A stretch of DNA of 64,000 bases, from contig NC_092569.1 in NCBI RefSeq assembly GCF_037975245.1, forward strand, positions 19,399,501-19,463,500, written 5' to 3'. Shown here piece by piece: positions 32,657-44,591 of this stretch (positions are counted from its first letter, which is position 1; each line of letters starts with the position of its first letter). The notes under the pieces were generated by a model. That model was not told the origin of the DNA. It saw only the letters and a list, made by a program, of their open reading frames with translations, and did no database searches. The translations under genes were made by a program, and so were the position numbers. The DNA is from Apostichopus japonicus (Eukaryota; Echinodermata; Holothuroidea; Aspidochirotida; Stichopodidae).

Positions 32657-35600
32657 GGACCCACAACGGACTGTACTAAACTATATCACAAGAACAGTTA
32701 ACAACAGTTGAACTATATTGATGTATTGGTTCTATGTTTGTGTATCGTCATGACAATGCTTTTATCATAAATTATGTTACAAAGCATATTAACTCCTTCT
32801 CTTTTCTTTGTTGTTTAGTGTAAAGTGAGACAGAATTCCCATCCAATGCAAATGATTGACAACTATTCACTATGGTTTCACTGTGGTTCCCCCCACCCCC
32901 CCCCAAGTTTCTCAATGTTTCAACTTTCGAGTTCTGTTAATTTTCAAAACGCAGAAGTGAAAAAGAGACTGTTGTTAGTTTACATAATAAAGGTAAAGCC
33001 AAGATACAAGCAAACATGGCGAGACCTTTCAGAGCTTGTGATTTGCAGAATTCTATCTAAATTATACCATTATGTCTTCTGTATACCTATCTGTCCATTG
33101 TATTTGTTCAGCATCCCAAATCGTCACAAATGTATAGTAGTTTATAAATACGCCTAACTCTAACAGGTTTATAGTCGATTTTTTTTTTACAAATAAGCTT
33201 AACCCTAACATGTTTATATGTTTTTAATACGCCTACTCCTTACTTATTTATAGTAGTTATAAATTACACCTTACGCTAACATGTTTTTAAATACGCCTAA
33301 CTCTAACATGCCTATATATGTTTTTAAATACGCCTACTTCCAAAGTTATTTATAAAAGTTATGATTTGCACCTAAACTTAGCATTTTCTAAAATACACCT
33401 TAACCTGACATGTTCTTAAATACAGCTTACCCTTACATATTTTAAAATACGCCTCACTCTAATATGTTTATATTTGTTTTTAAATGTACCTACTCCCAAA
33501 CGGATTTATAGTAGATATGAAATGCTCCTTACCCTTACATCCTTTTTTTAAGTACACCTTAACCTAACATGTTCTTAACTAGGCATACCATGCACTAAAT
33601 TATTACTTTAATACTTTCAACTGAAACTTTGTAATCGGTGATATCTTGTTTAAGGTAAAAAATGATGTCCCGCTTGCTTCATACGAAAAACATTAACTTA
33701 ATTGGTACGGATTATATCCATAAGGAGGGAATTCACAATTTCCCGATTTTTTGTAAAGAAATACAACTTGTTTCCGTGATTTGTTAATCATGTTTATACT
33801 AACGTAATGTATATAAATCGTATATCGCATTCATTTAACTAATGAGATAGCTATACATTCCTGTTGGTCAGAATCTACAATGACATCCGTTCAGCATAAA
33901 AATGAATCCTAAATCATAGTACTGTACCACGTACTCAAACTCAGTTTAAATCAACGACGTACATATTATTGTGATTCTAATTTCTCTCGACTCGGGGAAT
34001 TCTTTTTTTTTAGATTTTGCGACGGGCGTCCTGAGCCCCGGTGAATTTGTCTCATTTTACTCGACTAAATGCATCGGAAATAATGCTGACACTGAGATTT
34101 ACAGCATCCACTTCGACCAGGGGCCTACTAGTCAATGAAATGGGGTGGACATGGAGGCGCACACACCTGCTTACGATCGAAGCTGAATGTTACAATATAT
34201 ATTTTCAGTAACATTAATGGGATTTTCATATGCCGAGTGTAAAACATTGAAGCTCTTATAACTTACTGATGAACATTTGTATGGCTTTAATTATCTTTGA
34301 CTTAATGAACCTATAACGTCTTCAGCTATAGCAGGCTCAACCTACTTTTTGTACAGGCAATACACCCCACTCGATAATTTTACGTCCATCAGCATTACTG
34401 TTTAGTAGCAAGTCAGTTTGATTGTATCACACTAAGGAATCCCTCCCCTAATGTCTACCAGTTTCAGTAACAAGTTCTGCTACAATTTTATTTAGGCACC
34501 CTCCAAAATCCCTTCTCTGACAAAATGGGACAAACGCTCTGCCTGTATGGCTCATAACAAATCACTTCACGGACAGTGAAGATATGACAGAAACCGTTTA
34601 CAGTAATAAAAATAATAGTATGAGTTCTTATCGAAATGGCCGCTCTAACCAAACCGTGGGAGAAAATGGGTCAGAAAAACAGAGAGTGTTGTCAACAAGC
34701 TGGAAGCAACATGTAAGTGCATAACCTCGAAGTCCTTAGACTACGCTAGCCTAAAAAACAACTTAGACAGGCCTAATGCAAATATTCGGTATCATTGTGT
34801 AGGTCTAGAATAGGTTTAAACTATACATTTTCCTAGGATTAAACTTTAAGTGATGCGTGACTTAGTCATAAGACTGACTGATGGTAATTATTATAGTGCG
34901 CATGCGCGCTACAATGTTGGGATTACTAGCCCATCTACATGGCTGGCTGCTGAATGCCAGCTGAACATACACTCTTAGTAGTAATTTCAAATTTACAGGG
35001 TGGCTACGCAGGAAAATATCCAGACTCAGAGTTGTGAACAGTTAATCCTGCACATGTAAATAAGCAAGATCTCCTTGAGTAGCATACTTCTTCAAAACAA
35101 TACTTCTAATTCTCTACTTTGGATCCTATTCTCGAATTGAACAAGACAGGTAATATTTAATTGCATTTGAGTTTACAACATCATGCAATAAATGTAAACC
35201 GTATTTATCCGCAATGAATCGGCGTTATCTGTAATAATTTAGCTCTTGCAACATAGACACTTGTAACGTTCGTATTGTGGTATGACATTAAAATGGTCGT
35301 GTATTGCATATATTACTTGTTTTGGATGATGATAATCCAGGGCCAGGAAATCGATTGATAAGTTTTAAATATACCGGAGGTTGTTACATTTGCAATGATA
35401 GACTTAAGGCCTACAGGTGTTTGTTAGATTAATGGTCCATTAGGCCTTCAGTGCAAAGCACCATATGTTCGTAACATTTTCGCTGAAATAGGTGAAGTTA
35501 CAGTAACATTAACATTGCCTATTTTCAGTTTCCAGGACTCTGTGCATTCTCTGTCGCGTCCGAAACAGGCGTGATTCGTGATCGACAGCCTAAGGTTGTA

Positions 35601-35904
35601 ATGGTTTTAGTCATAATTTCTTCGTTTATATTGCAGACGCATTCTGGCTAGAGTACTGTTTATAGATATTAAACAATATACCCTATCTTTGGTCTACGTT
35701 TAATGACCCAACGCCAGTTGTTCTAGTAGTGCTTGTAATTGGTGGCTTTTTACTTTTTTTTTGGTCTAATAGAAAAAAGTGTGGGCACGGAACAGCCGTA
35801 CTATACTCAAAACTTGCCCAGAGTTAGTAGGCCTAGACCTATAGTTGTAGTATCTGCAGTATTCTAATTACAGTACACTGTACAGTAAGCTAGACATAGC
35901 AGAC
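32657..35904. other. Spacer after gene 2, no gene seen
   Basis: Holds the 3' untranslated region, a C-rich run (about 32890-32904), the longest CCCTAA-containing minisatellite (33147-33592) and blocks shared with the other spacers, for example the accaaaccgtgggagaaaat block near 34641 and 16627. I see no conserved open frame. Confidence 0.6.
33147..33592. repeat. Degenerate minisatellite with CCTAACATGTTTTTAAATACG monomers
   Basis: Roughly a dozen imperfect 30-40 bp units alternating tacgcctaactctaacatg and acaccttaacctaacatg with TTTATAGTAGTTATAAA linkers. Related arrays sit at the same place after gene 1 (13868-13945, 15325-15425) and gene 3 (55150-55412). Confidence 0.7.
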
Positions 35905-36322
35905 GTCATTGGTTACGTTTTTGTTCAAATAGCTTCAAATTATTGTTGTTAGTTGATAAAGCCCTTCATGGCCTAGCCCCGCCCTCTTTATGTGAACTGG
36001 TTCAGTGGTAAGTTCCTGTTAGAAACCTTCGATCAGGTTCTATATATACTATCGAAGTAGAAGTCTGTCACAGAGTCTAAGAGTGATGGAAAATTTGTAT
36101 AGATTTTATATAAATATCATGCTCTTGAACATTTAGGTCCAAGACGTTTCAACGCTCATCCTTCAAATGTTCGTTCCAGTCAATCTCTTAACGTCTTTAA
36201 AAGTCGCATCAAACACATTTATTCAAAACTGCTTTTAAACTCGAATTTTTGTAATTCTGTATGTTAAAAGTTTTATAAGTTTCAAAGATTCAACATTATT
36301 TTATTGTTTGTAACATTCGTAG
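35905..36322 (+). mobile_element. Degenerate LINE 3' end, sister of 18572-19264
   Basis: Shares the segment from tttttgttcaaatagcttca through the HGLAP-like and PRRFNAHPSNVRSSQSLNVF-like translation. It is followed directly by the second part of a decayed exon 7, as in psi1, so the LINE inserted before the spacer duplicated. Confidence 0.62.
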
Positions 36323-36451
36323 CAGTGACGAGAACGACAACGACAGGCTAGATGTTGGAATGACGGAAATGGTATTTACTTCCCGAATTATCAGTCCTTA
36401 CCGTCAATATAGCATCATATATTATGTTTATTGAAAAACGCAAAGATAACA

Positions 36452-36456
<5 letters not shown>

Positions 36457-36503
<47 letters not shown>

Positions 36504-36512
36504 GTATGTATA

Positions 36513-36560
<48 letters not shown>
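36457..36560. repeat. Long (TA)n microsatellite
   Basis: About 100 bp of nearly pure TA with a short TATGTATGTATATTATATG interruption. Self-complementary and prone to cruciform formation and length change. Confidence 0.9.
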
Positions 36561-36999
36561 TGGTTTGTCTCTGTGGAATATGAACTTATTAAGAAAATGA
36601 TTGAAGATTCTGGTAATTTGTACTTTTATAATATTTTGTGGATCCAGATAAGGATATACCTGTTGTGCATGCAAGAAGAGTCATGTATACCTGCAAGAAG
36701 ATCTCTCCAGTCAAATAGCTAGAAGACCATTGCACCTATCACAAATTCAGGCTTTCAAAGTTAAGGCACTTCAGTTAGTAAAATATGAACTCGCCATATT
36801 ATTCATAACCAAATTATTTATTTTATTCCTGGCAAAATGCACAAACAAAGTGAAAAGATTAGTAACCACACGCATTCGAAAGAAAGATGGAATATTCATA
36901 GTTATTTTGAATGCAATCAGACATGTAGGCCGTGGGCCGAAGTAGGAAAAGTGATCTAAAAATTAACTTTCGTTGCAAAGTCAAGGGGTATACATGAAA

Positions 37000-38590
37000 C
37001 CCATTACATTTTATTAGCAATATGTATTACGTTCCAAAATCAGTTGTTCCCAAGTGTCAATGTTGCACATTAATGTTTTTTAGGCCAAAATGGCGGCAAT
37101 TTCCCCATATATATCCTGCACAAAATAGAATAGACCACAAATACCATAAAATTGATCAGAAGGAGAATCTACCTTCATGTTGAGGTCCCGCCGGCTGTTT
37201 TGAACATATGTGGAATGATAATTTGTTTAGTGGGGGAGGGGGGGTCTACTAAAAGGTCACAAAGCACTAAAAACAGAAGTAGAGGGCGCTGTCCATTTCA
37301 GTATATCGGAGCATTGCATACTGCTATGCGCAAAATTATAATTAAAATTACTTCGCGATGCTTTTCATTGTAACTACATGGAAAATCTGTCTTAGTTTGA
37401 TCATGTGCCAAACATCATTCTCCCTAGCCTCATTCTATGCACTGCAATTCCCATACCTATGATTGGTAGCTGGACATGGATATATTAAATGGTGCTTAAA
37501 ATCCTACCCCTCTCCAAAATTTCAGAGATTGAAGCCCCTCTTGAATTTAAAATATTGAGGCAAAGTTAAGGGATTGGGAAGGTATGGGAAAGGGTGAGGT
37601 GGTGTAAGGAGGGGATATGTATAAATCTAGTTTATAAATGAGGAAAGCATATGGGAGTGAAGCTCCAATGTAAACCATAAAGTGTTATGTAAAGAAGGCG
37701 AGAAAGGTGTGTTAGTTTCAGTTCTGAATTATATTATTATTGCAAAAGATATTTTTCATAATTTTTTTTTGAAGCATTTCTTTTTTACAGTTACTTTATA
37801 AAGGGCCAACACATTATGAATAAAGAAGTGTAACTAAAAACAAGCATTTAGCATATTAGGTCAACGGCATATATGAACAGTGACAGTACGCTAGTTATTG
37901 TTACACTTTTTGAACAAGACATTCAACATGCACTGAGTGAGGACATTATGTGGTACAATGATAATTACATTAATATTACCATTCAGAGAGTCAACTGAGT
38001 TGGAGATTCCTTGGAAAACAAGATTTTCAAAGCTTACACCACTTTTGACCAAAAGAGATGTAGTTGGTGTGCCTACATGCAAGTTTGAAAATGTACTTAA
38101 AATATTATGTGTACAATCCAAGACATCACAGGCACACACCATCACCAGTGCATAAATTCCTTTTTACAAATATTTTTAAGCTGAAGTAACAATTGAAAAC
38201 ATTTACTATGTCTAATAGCTACAGTATGTATACATTTTCATAGAACAGGACCTGTAACTGTAGCCGTCAAAAATTAGGACCGAGTCTTCCACGGGAGGCT
38301 GCTCTTTATTTATTCATCTGGTTTTCTTTGTTTACTTTCGTGAAAACTACAAATAAAAATAATAATTTTACAAACAACTACAATATGCACATTCTATCGA
38401 ATACATATATAATAACGAGTGAATATATCATCTATGGTAGTAAGGCTAGTCCATTCAGTGATATAGTCCCATCAAAAGTTCTTACGAAAAGAATATTTAC
38501 TATCTCTGTAATTGATGGTTATACATATTACAATTGGACAGGAAGAAGCCTTTAGGTCCGGGGTAAACTTACATCTAAACCATAACATAA
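37000..38590. other. Internal part of the TIR transposon, no recognised gene
   Basis: AT-rich DNA with short open frames on both strands. A minus frame at 37891-38145 (84 codons, no recognised motif) could be a 3' coding exon of the transposon gene but has no supporting evidence. Confidence 0.4.
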
Positions 38591-38600
38591 AATAACGTAC

Positions 38601-38812
38601 CTCTTTGGACTCTTTACAAATGTCGGCTCAGTTAAGCACTCTGATAGGTGTGGCACAGATAAATTGTGTCTTAACAACATGCATGGTCGGCCTATCAGTA
38701 CAAGGCTGTGCACCCTTTCTCGAAAAATGCCGAGTGAGAGACATCTCGGCCTCGTACACAAAACAATTGAAAGTAACCATTGTGCGGTACTGTAATGAGG
38801 AGAATTCCACAT
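38601..38812 (-). CDS. Possible exon of the transposon-borne gene
   Basis: On the minus strand a 212-nt stretch is bounded by acceptor ATATTCCCAG and donor AG|GTACGTT and is open in one frame (MWNSPHYSTAQWLLSIVL onward). No family is recognised. An overlapping plus-strand frame (38605-38886) is an equally possible reading, so this is a weak call. Confidence 0.25.
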
Positions 38813-38959
38813 CTGGGAATATTTGCCATGCAGGACAGCACGGGATTGCTGCCGAGCTCACAAATTATGAATACGAACATGTTTAAATAACAATGAATAG
38901 ATTTTATGTAAAGAAATTGTGAATCAACTGTTACAGGACCTGAAGTACATTGTACATTT

Positions 38960-39132
38960 TCATGAAAATTTGCAGGAATTTAGACATGGCAACTTTCCAT
39001 CATGTCGTCTCTCATGCAGAATTGCAAATTTGAAGGTCTTGAATAATATAACTACTGGAGACAGAATGTGGCCACTGTGAATTGTGTGGACTGATCTCAG
39101 CAGCTTTGGGGCAGGTCCTTGATCCATTGATT
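38960..39132 (-). CDS. Possible terminal exon of the transposon-borne gene
   Basis: Minus strand: a good polypyrimidine acceptor (CTGCTCTTTTAACAG) followed by an open frame of about 57 codons (MDQGPAPKLLRSVHTIHSGH and on) to a TGA. Its phase does not join directly to the exon at 41662-41729, so at least one exon would be missing between them. Confidence 0.28.
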
Positions 39133-39640
39133 CTGTTAAAAGAGCAGATGAAGATAGTTAATATGTATTTGTGATACACAAATGGGCTTCTTTACTTCAC
39201 CTCAACTAATTTAAAGTTGCTTTCAATCACTTCAATGTTGCATAGCTGATAGATAGTTTGAAAAGAGATATGCAACATTGCAATAACTGTCCACATTAAT
39301 AAAAACGGTGACCGATAAAGCTCAAACAAAATATGCTTATTAACTTATGCTGCATATAATGAGTTTTGCAAAATTGATTATTCTACATTAATTTTTTTAC
39401 TTTACAATTCAATTATTTCATCCCTCCTCCTCCCTCCCTTATTTACTTTTAAACAGAACATGGACCTGAATTTCCATTGAAATACATTTAATAAACAAGA
39501 CAGTATGCATGTCTGTTTACTTACCGAACCATGTTGTCGTTTTTTTCAATGATATGTTCACACATGGAACGGGACTACAAGCAGTTATGTATGTTAAAAG
39601 AGCAATGTTTTGCATCATTACGGTATCATAAGTATTTGTA

Positions 39641-41605
39641 TAGGCCCAGGCGCGTATCCAGGATTTTGTAACCCGGGGGGGCGCGAATTACAATCTAAGC
39701 GGAGCGCCACCATCGGTTGGCGCGGAGCGTACAAGAAAATTTCTGGTTTTGATACCCCCCAGATCACCGGAAATGGCACTTCTCGGGCTTGAAAATGACC
39801 AACCAGATGTGCACTTTTGCCTGAGAATCAAGTATTTCCCAAAAGTTTTTTTTCCATCCATAACCTTTTTGAAGATTGTCACCAGTCACACATCATGTTC
39901 GAGCTCATTGCATGTCCTATGGATCATTGCTTTTGTAGGTAATTCTACGTCACGGCCCACAATATCCGAAAGCCCCACTTTTCAAGGTTTTAAGCCCATT
40001 ATTTGTTGAGAATTTGAAAATTGACATTTCTCGTGAATAAAATCACTTTTAAACATACCCATAATGTTGCACAAAATTGAATCTATGGACAACCAATATA
40101 GAAAAACCTCCTGGAACCCCTAACAGATAGGTCAAAATTGCACGAGTAGAGGAAAGTATGATGAAGAATGTTGGTGAGGAAATTTTCTAAAATTCAGTCA
40201 CAGTTAATTTATTGGTGTAGAAATATTGCAACCTCTTATATTGGCTATTATAAAACTTGGTTGAAGGGAATGAAAAATAGCAGATATTTCCGATATCAGG
40301 TATATCGAACCGAACACTACACACATAGGCGTAGGTCACGTAGGAGGCGGGGCTGCAGCCCCCCCCCCCCGCAACCCAATTTTTTCCCATTTTTTCGGAC
40401 ACCTACTGAAAGAAAAATAAATAGCAATGAATAGCTTAAAAATGATCTCCTTGGTAATTAAAATAAAGTTGTAAGCTTGGCCGACATTACTACTGTAAAA
40501 GAGAGTTTTGACATAATGGATCTGTATGCTTTTTCTCCATCTACATAAGACATTTGGTTGTTTACATTAGCATCCGGCGGTATACTGTGCAACTTTGACG
40601 GACCGTTAGGTAAACGATGCCATGCAATGTAATGACCCATGCTTGCTTATATGATATTGGCATCGAAATGTTGAACGCGCGCTTAGCGCGCGAAAAATTT
40701 TGGCTTTTTTCGGGCAAGTCATTACAGCCCCCAAATCCAATTGGGCTCCTACGCCTTTGACTACACACAAAGACAGTTTTTGAGGCTGTTCATCGTGGAA
40801 CATGCATTCAATGCTCACTGATATGATGTTATATCTGCTCTTTGCTTTACAAATTCGAACAGGCCTGTAGCGAGTAATTGCCAAGAGAGGGGCGAAGCCT
40901 GTAGGCAAACTATCTAAGCGAAGCGCCACCATGTGTTGGCGCGAAGCGCTCACTAAAAATTTTGGCCGAAAATGCCTCCCAGATCGCTGGAAATGACACT
41001 TCCCAGGCCTTGTAAGTTGCATCTAAGCATTGTCTATTTTGAAATTACTAGCGATGTCATAAAGAAAATTTGCTCGGGGGGGGGGGGGGGCGGTCGCACC
41101 CTTCCCGAAATGCGTCATGTTCCCCGACGACTCGGTCGAGTTCAAGACCAGCCACAGTTGGTTCCATATAGCACAATTGTACAATTGTTTAAGGCGTCCA
41201 TACACACACACGCGTTATGATAGACCATATATAGTATTTATATAGATACATTAGTGAGAGAGGAAAAATGGAAACTTCAAAAATGGAGTTGTCGGTGTAA
41301 GGGGTTGGGTGAGGCGCAAACCCCCTCCGTAATCCTCGATCTGTCACCGGCTACCATGTGTATATAATAGCGATTAGCGCTTTAACTATGACTGTTCCTC
41401 TTTCTCTTCCCGAGGTCTTGGCGATCTTCTACTCCCTCCTTTTCTCCTTTTTCTCTCTTTTTTCTTTTTCTTTTCCCTTCCTTCCTCTCCTTCTTTTCTT
41501 TCTTCCCCCTCCTTTCCCTTTTTTTCCCTCTTTTTTCTCTCCTCTTTTTCTTACCCGGGGGGCACGCGCCCCCAACGCCCCCCCTGGATACGCACCTGAG
41601 GCCTA
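39641..41605. mobile_element. Nested ~1.96 kb TIR element
   Basis: Left end taggcccaggcgcgtatcc and right end, read in reverse, taggcctcaggtgcgtatcc form inverted repeats of about 24 bp. TA lies on each side (39639-39640 and 41606-41607). It holds G/C homopolymers near both ends, a CT-rich tract (about 41395-41550), an internal direct repeat of about 100 bp (39692-39800 and about 40907-41005, with gaagcgccaccat and gttggcgcg) and a further nested element. Probably non-autonomous; no transposase seen. Confidence 0.65.
40326..40759. mobile_element. Nested 434-bp MITE-like element
   Basis: Flanked by a perfect 10-bp direct repeat, actacacaca (40316-40325 and 40760-40769). Its ends are short inverted repeats containing aggcgtagg. 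It lies within the 1.96 kb element and has no coding capacity. The TSD length would fit a Mutator-like or hAT-like origin. Confidence 0.65.
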
Positions 41606-41661
41606 TATTCCAACACGTACATATTTGCACTCTATTTGAAGGCAACAGACGGAAATCTTAC

Positions 41662-41729
41662 CTGATTGATCATTGTGTGTGAAGTCTCCAAAATCTGTGC
41701 GGTATCAGTTTTAGCTGTTAAATCCTCCT
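41662..41729 (-). CDS. Exon of a spliced gene inside the TIR transposon
   Basis: Minus strand: acceptor TTTCTGTCTTGCAG, 68 nt, donor CAG|GTAAGA. With the exon at 42241-42428 the split codon joins as GAG and the frame runs on: EEDLTAKTDTAQILETSHTM then INQ. The phase-matched pair with strong splice sites argues for a real gene. Function not recognised. Confidence 0.55.
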
Positions 41730-42240
41730 CTGCAAGACAGAAAATAAAGAAAGAGATTTCAACAACAGTTTTGTTGAATTGAGCCTAGGATGACGATCAT
41801 ATATTTACTTTGTGATTATGATTTACTTCAAGGCCTGTATTTAAGAGACGAGTTGTAACTGTTCAGTTGGTTTAACTCGCATAAGTTCAAAAAATATATA
41901 AACAAGGCATCTTCAACAAGACATACAGCATATTTGAAAGACCATACCAAGGGGAAAACAACTTTGAAATCAGCACCCTCTTCGTTCCCGTGACAAATTG
42001 TACACAGAACGTACATCCAGCCAACCTTCTGTTTCAGCATAGCCTGGTCTATTGAATAACACTGGTTTAGTCAAGGTTAGAACTTAGCGAGGGCTGTGTA
42101 CATTTTTTACCGCGTAGGCCTAGGCTAGTTGAGAACGACTGTGGTTACTGTAACTGTACGAACTCGAATGACACTGTTTCCAGTCGAATAGAACATTCAT
42201 TTTCAATGTAATATTTCAAGAATACTTAAATACAACTCAC

Positions 42241-42428
42241 CAACTGATTGTGTAAGTTTAGATATAGCCCTGGAGATTTTGGAAACGTTGGTAAACTTCA
42301 TATAACATTGCCGGTGATACCCCCACGTTGTTGTGTCCAACGTCAAGTTGAGTTCTGCATTGTCAGACAAAAAATTATTGGCAATATCCCCTAATTCTCC
42401 ACCTAAAGCCTTCCATTCCTTAGCACAT
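42241..42428 (-). CDS. Exon of a spliced gene inside the TIR transposon, Cys/His motif
   Basis: Minus-strand open stretch with CAKEWKALGGELGDIANNFL and TTTWGYHRQCYMKFTNVSKI, donor G|GTGAGT in phase 1. The W-x-x-H-x-x-C-Y-x-x-F...ISRA pattern is one I associate with N-terminal zinc-binding regions of large repeated invertebrate proteins, but I cannot name the family. The 5' boundary (TAATCAG acceptor) is weak because the polypyrimidine tract is poor; an in-frame TAA lies just upstream. Confidence 0.5.
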
Positions 42429-43640
42429 CTGATTACTTAAGCTTTGGAGACATTGGTAAATGAAACATGGATAATGCACTATAATCTCATTTTCGTTCGG
42501 CCGGCCGCCTTATCACTAGTTGACGCCATGTTCAAATGTTGCCAGATGTTAAAAAGTATTGCGCAAGCATATATACGCGATTGTGATTGGTTACTCGTGA
42601 CATCATACGCTGTGTTTTCGCCTTATAAACTCTCTCCAAATTTGATTAAAATGGTAACGGTTATTACTAACAACTGCAAAAATGTGCACGTTAGGCAACT
42701 GGGAACAATCGATAATGGTGATTTCATATTATTTTCATAATTATAATGGCATTTGTTGGTAGTCCTCTCTGTGTTGCAACGAACTTAAACGATTTTGGAC
42801 TTCGGCCCACGGTCTAATGTAATTAAAGAACCAATTATTTTAAAAATCTATTACCCAAAAGGAAGATACTGAAGAATCACAGTGTAGAATGAAATGTACC
42901 ATACTCAAATCATCACAAACACGCATACGCATGCGCACACCCACGGGCATGCGCGCACACACCTACTTACATGCTTGACTAGAAAAACGTCGTCTTAAAA
43001 TATCTTAAATATCATTTAATCATGGAAGGATTAAACTTTTGTCATGTAAGAAAAGAGGGCTTAAAGGTGTCTTCATCGTAAATTAAATATATTACAGACT
43101 ATAAAATTACAATGGGCATAGGCAAATATACCGTATCTGGTCTTGTATAGGTAAACCGAAAGGCTTTTAACTTTTAAGTGGAAAATTTTATTTTATTCCC
43201 CGTTTTTTTTTTAAACGTATGAATAAAATAAATAAAGGCTATATTAAGAACAATATAGATCACAAACTAACCTATTAAAAATGAGCCCACATGAATGCAC
43301 TTCCTTTAATTTACAACAGACCAGATCAGGGGTCTCTAACGTTACTTATGAATATTATGTTGTAAATAGCGAATACCTCGATCATGTAGGTAATTAACTT
43401 AAGAATTAAACAATATTAGCAATAGTTCAGTAGCATAACAAAATATACATATGTCTACATACATACAGGAGTTGATAATCCCATCCCATTTCTGGTATTT
43501 CCGTTTAGTAACGATAAAAATAGATAACACTCGACGTTATTCTCACACTTCTCAATCAACATTTGTAATAAAAAAAAAACATTTTTGCCAAAGTGCATGG
43601 TAGTGCATTGACATTTTGTTGTTGTTCAGTGACTTTAAGT

Positions 43641-44510
43641 AGTGTAATAGTTAGAAAGGAAAATCGATTTCCTATTCCTTATGAAAGTGCGCAGAAACGT
43701 CACGGCTGGATTGTAAAATAAACCGGAGCTCTATGTTTGTTTTAGAAACTCGTACGTCAGGTGCACTTTCATATTTAGCGATATGATTGAGGAAACACTT
43801 GCGAACAAGATTGAGCTGTTTAAACCTTCCGTATGTATATATCATCACCAATGAAACGGAGTACGACATGATAGGCAGTGGCATTGAGAGCCAGATCGGA
43901 GCCCTACAGGGGAAACATGCCAACGCATGCCATGTGTTCCATATGTACCATACCAATCATTATCCAAGGACCTCAATATTGTAACCCAATGGTCAAGCAA
44001 TCCCTCTCCTCCCCGTGCACCCAGTAATACCTGACCATAACAATCTGCAATGTTTGACCTATACTAAATTCTCAAAGCATCTTAATTGGTTTCCTAAGAT
44101 ATCCGTAAACTGAAACAGACAGAACAATAGGATACATGTACACATTGAGGTAGCACGTATTTGTTAAAGTATTTCCTCAAACGTGTGGATGTTTTCAGAA
44201 TATATTTATTTTCGGAAATACGGTTACCTGGCATTTCATATATATACTAGCAAGACGGAAACTTCCTTATTGATTATCACAATATTTCGCCAATCGACCC
44301 TTCAACCTACATGTATCCTGTTGGTTACAGTCTTCAGCTTCTAAATATCCTGGTATACTGATACCTTTGTTCAATATCTACTGACCAAGTAGAGGAAGTA
44401 CATTGATGACAAAAGCACCACAGGTGATTTTGCTGTAATTCAGCAATGCTCTTAATTAAAATACATTCCATTCGTGTTGTCAATCATATTATAACCAACC
44501 ATTTATGATA
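43641..44510. promoter_or_regulatory. Upstream region of type-B first exon (gene 3)
   Basis: Closely matches 20561-21423 in front of gene 2, including the stretch just before the ATG (ttataaccaaccatt). Probable promoter region; no core element assigned. Confidence 0.4.
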
Positions 44511-44591
44511 ATGGACTGCCTCCTTGTCCGAGCAGTGCTTGTATCTTTCCTATGTACAGTGACGATCGGTTTCACTTTGGCAGACGGAATG
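44511..44591 (+). CDS. Gene 3 exon 1, type-B signal peptide
   Basis: MDCLLVRAVLVSFLCTVTIG then FTLADGM; donor ATG|GTGAGT, phase 0. Confidence 0.82.

Larger units (their letters stand above)
36928..42814. mobile_element. 5.9 kb terminal-inverted-repeat DNA transposon in psi2 intron 7
   Basis: Ends are inverted repeats: ggccgtgggccgaagt at the left and acttcggcccacggtc at the right (15 of 16 matching), with a second inverted pair, ttcgttgcaa, about 40 bp inside the left end and about 20 bp inside the right end. The flanks are TA at 36926-36927 and 42815-42816. Removing the element plus one TA restores gacatgtaatgta, exactly as at the equivalent site in gene 1 (about 12070). No DDE transposase was recognised. 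It contains two phase-matched exons of a minus-strand gene near its right end and nested elements. Superfamily unknown. Confidence 0.75.
36325..43640 (+). pseudogene. Second decayed fibrinogen-related gene copy (psi2), split by a transposon
   Basis: The second part of exon 7 (about 36325-36372: agtgacgagaacgacaacga and following) and intron-7-like DNA run to 36927. A 5.9 kb DNA transposon intervenes. Intron-7-like DNA resumes at 42815 and runs to a short exon-8-like scrap near 43591-43612. The first part of exon 7 and everything upstream is missing. Comparison with psi1 (19265-20550) makes the assignment firm for the intron, weaker for exon 8. Confidence 0.65.

Noticed and set aside
33147..33592. 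Interstitial telomere repeat
   Set aside because: CCCTAA occurs once per 30-40 bp unit and not as an uninterrupted hexamer tandem.
41358..41645. Overlapping frames on both strands with poly-Phe/Leu/Ser or Lys/Arg/Glu
   Set aside because: Low-complexity CT-rich tract inside a nested transposon.
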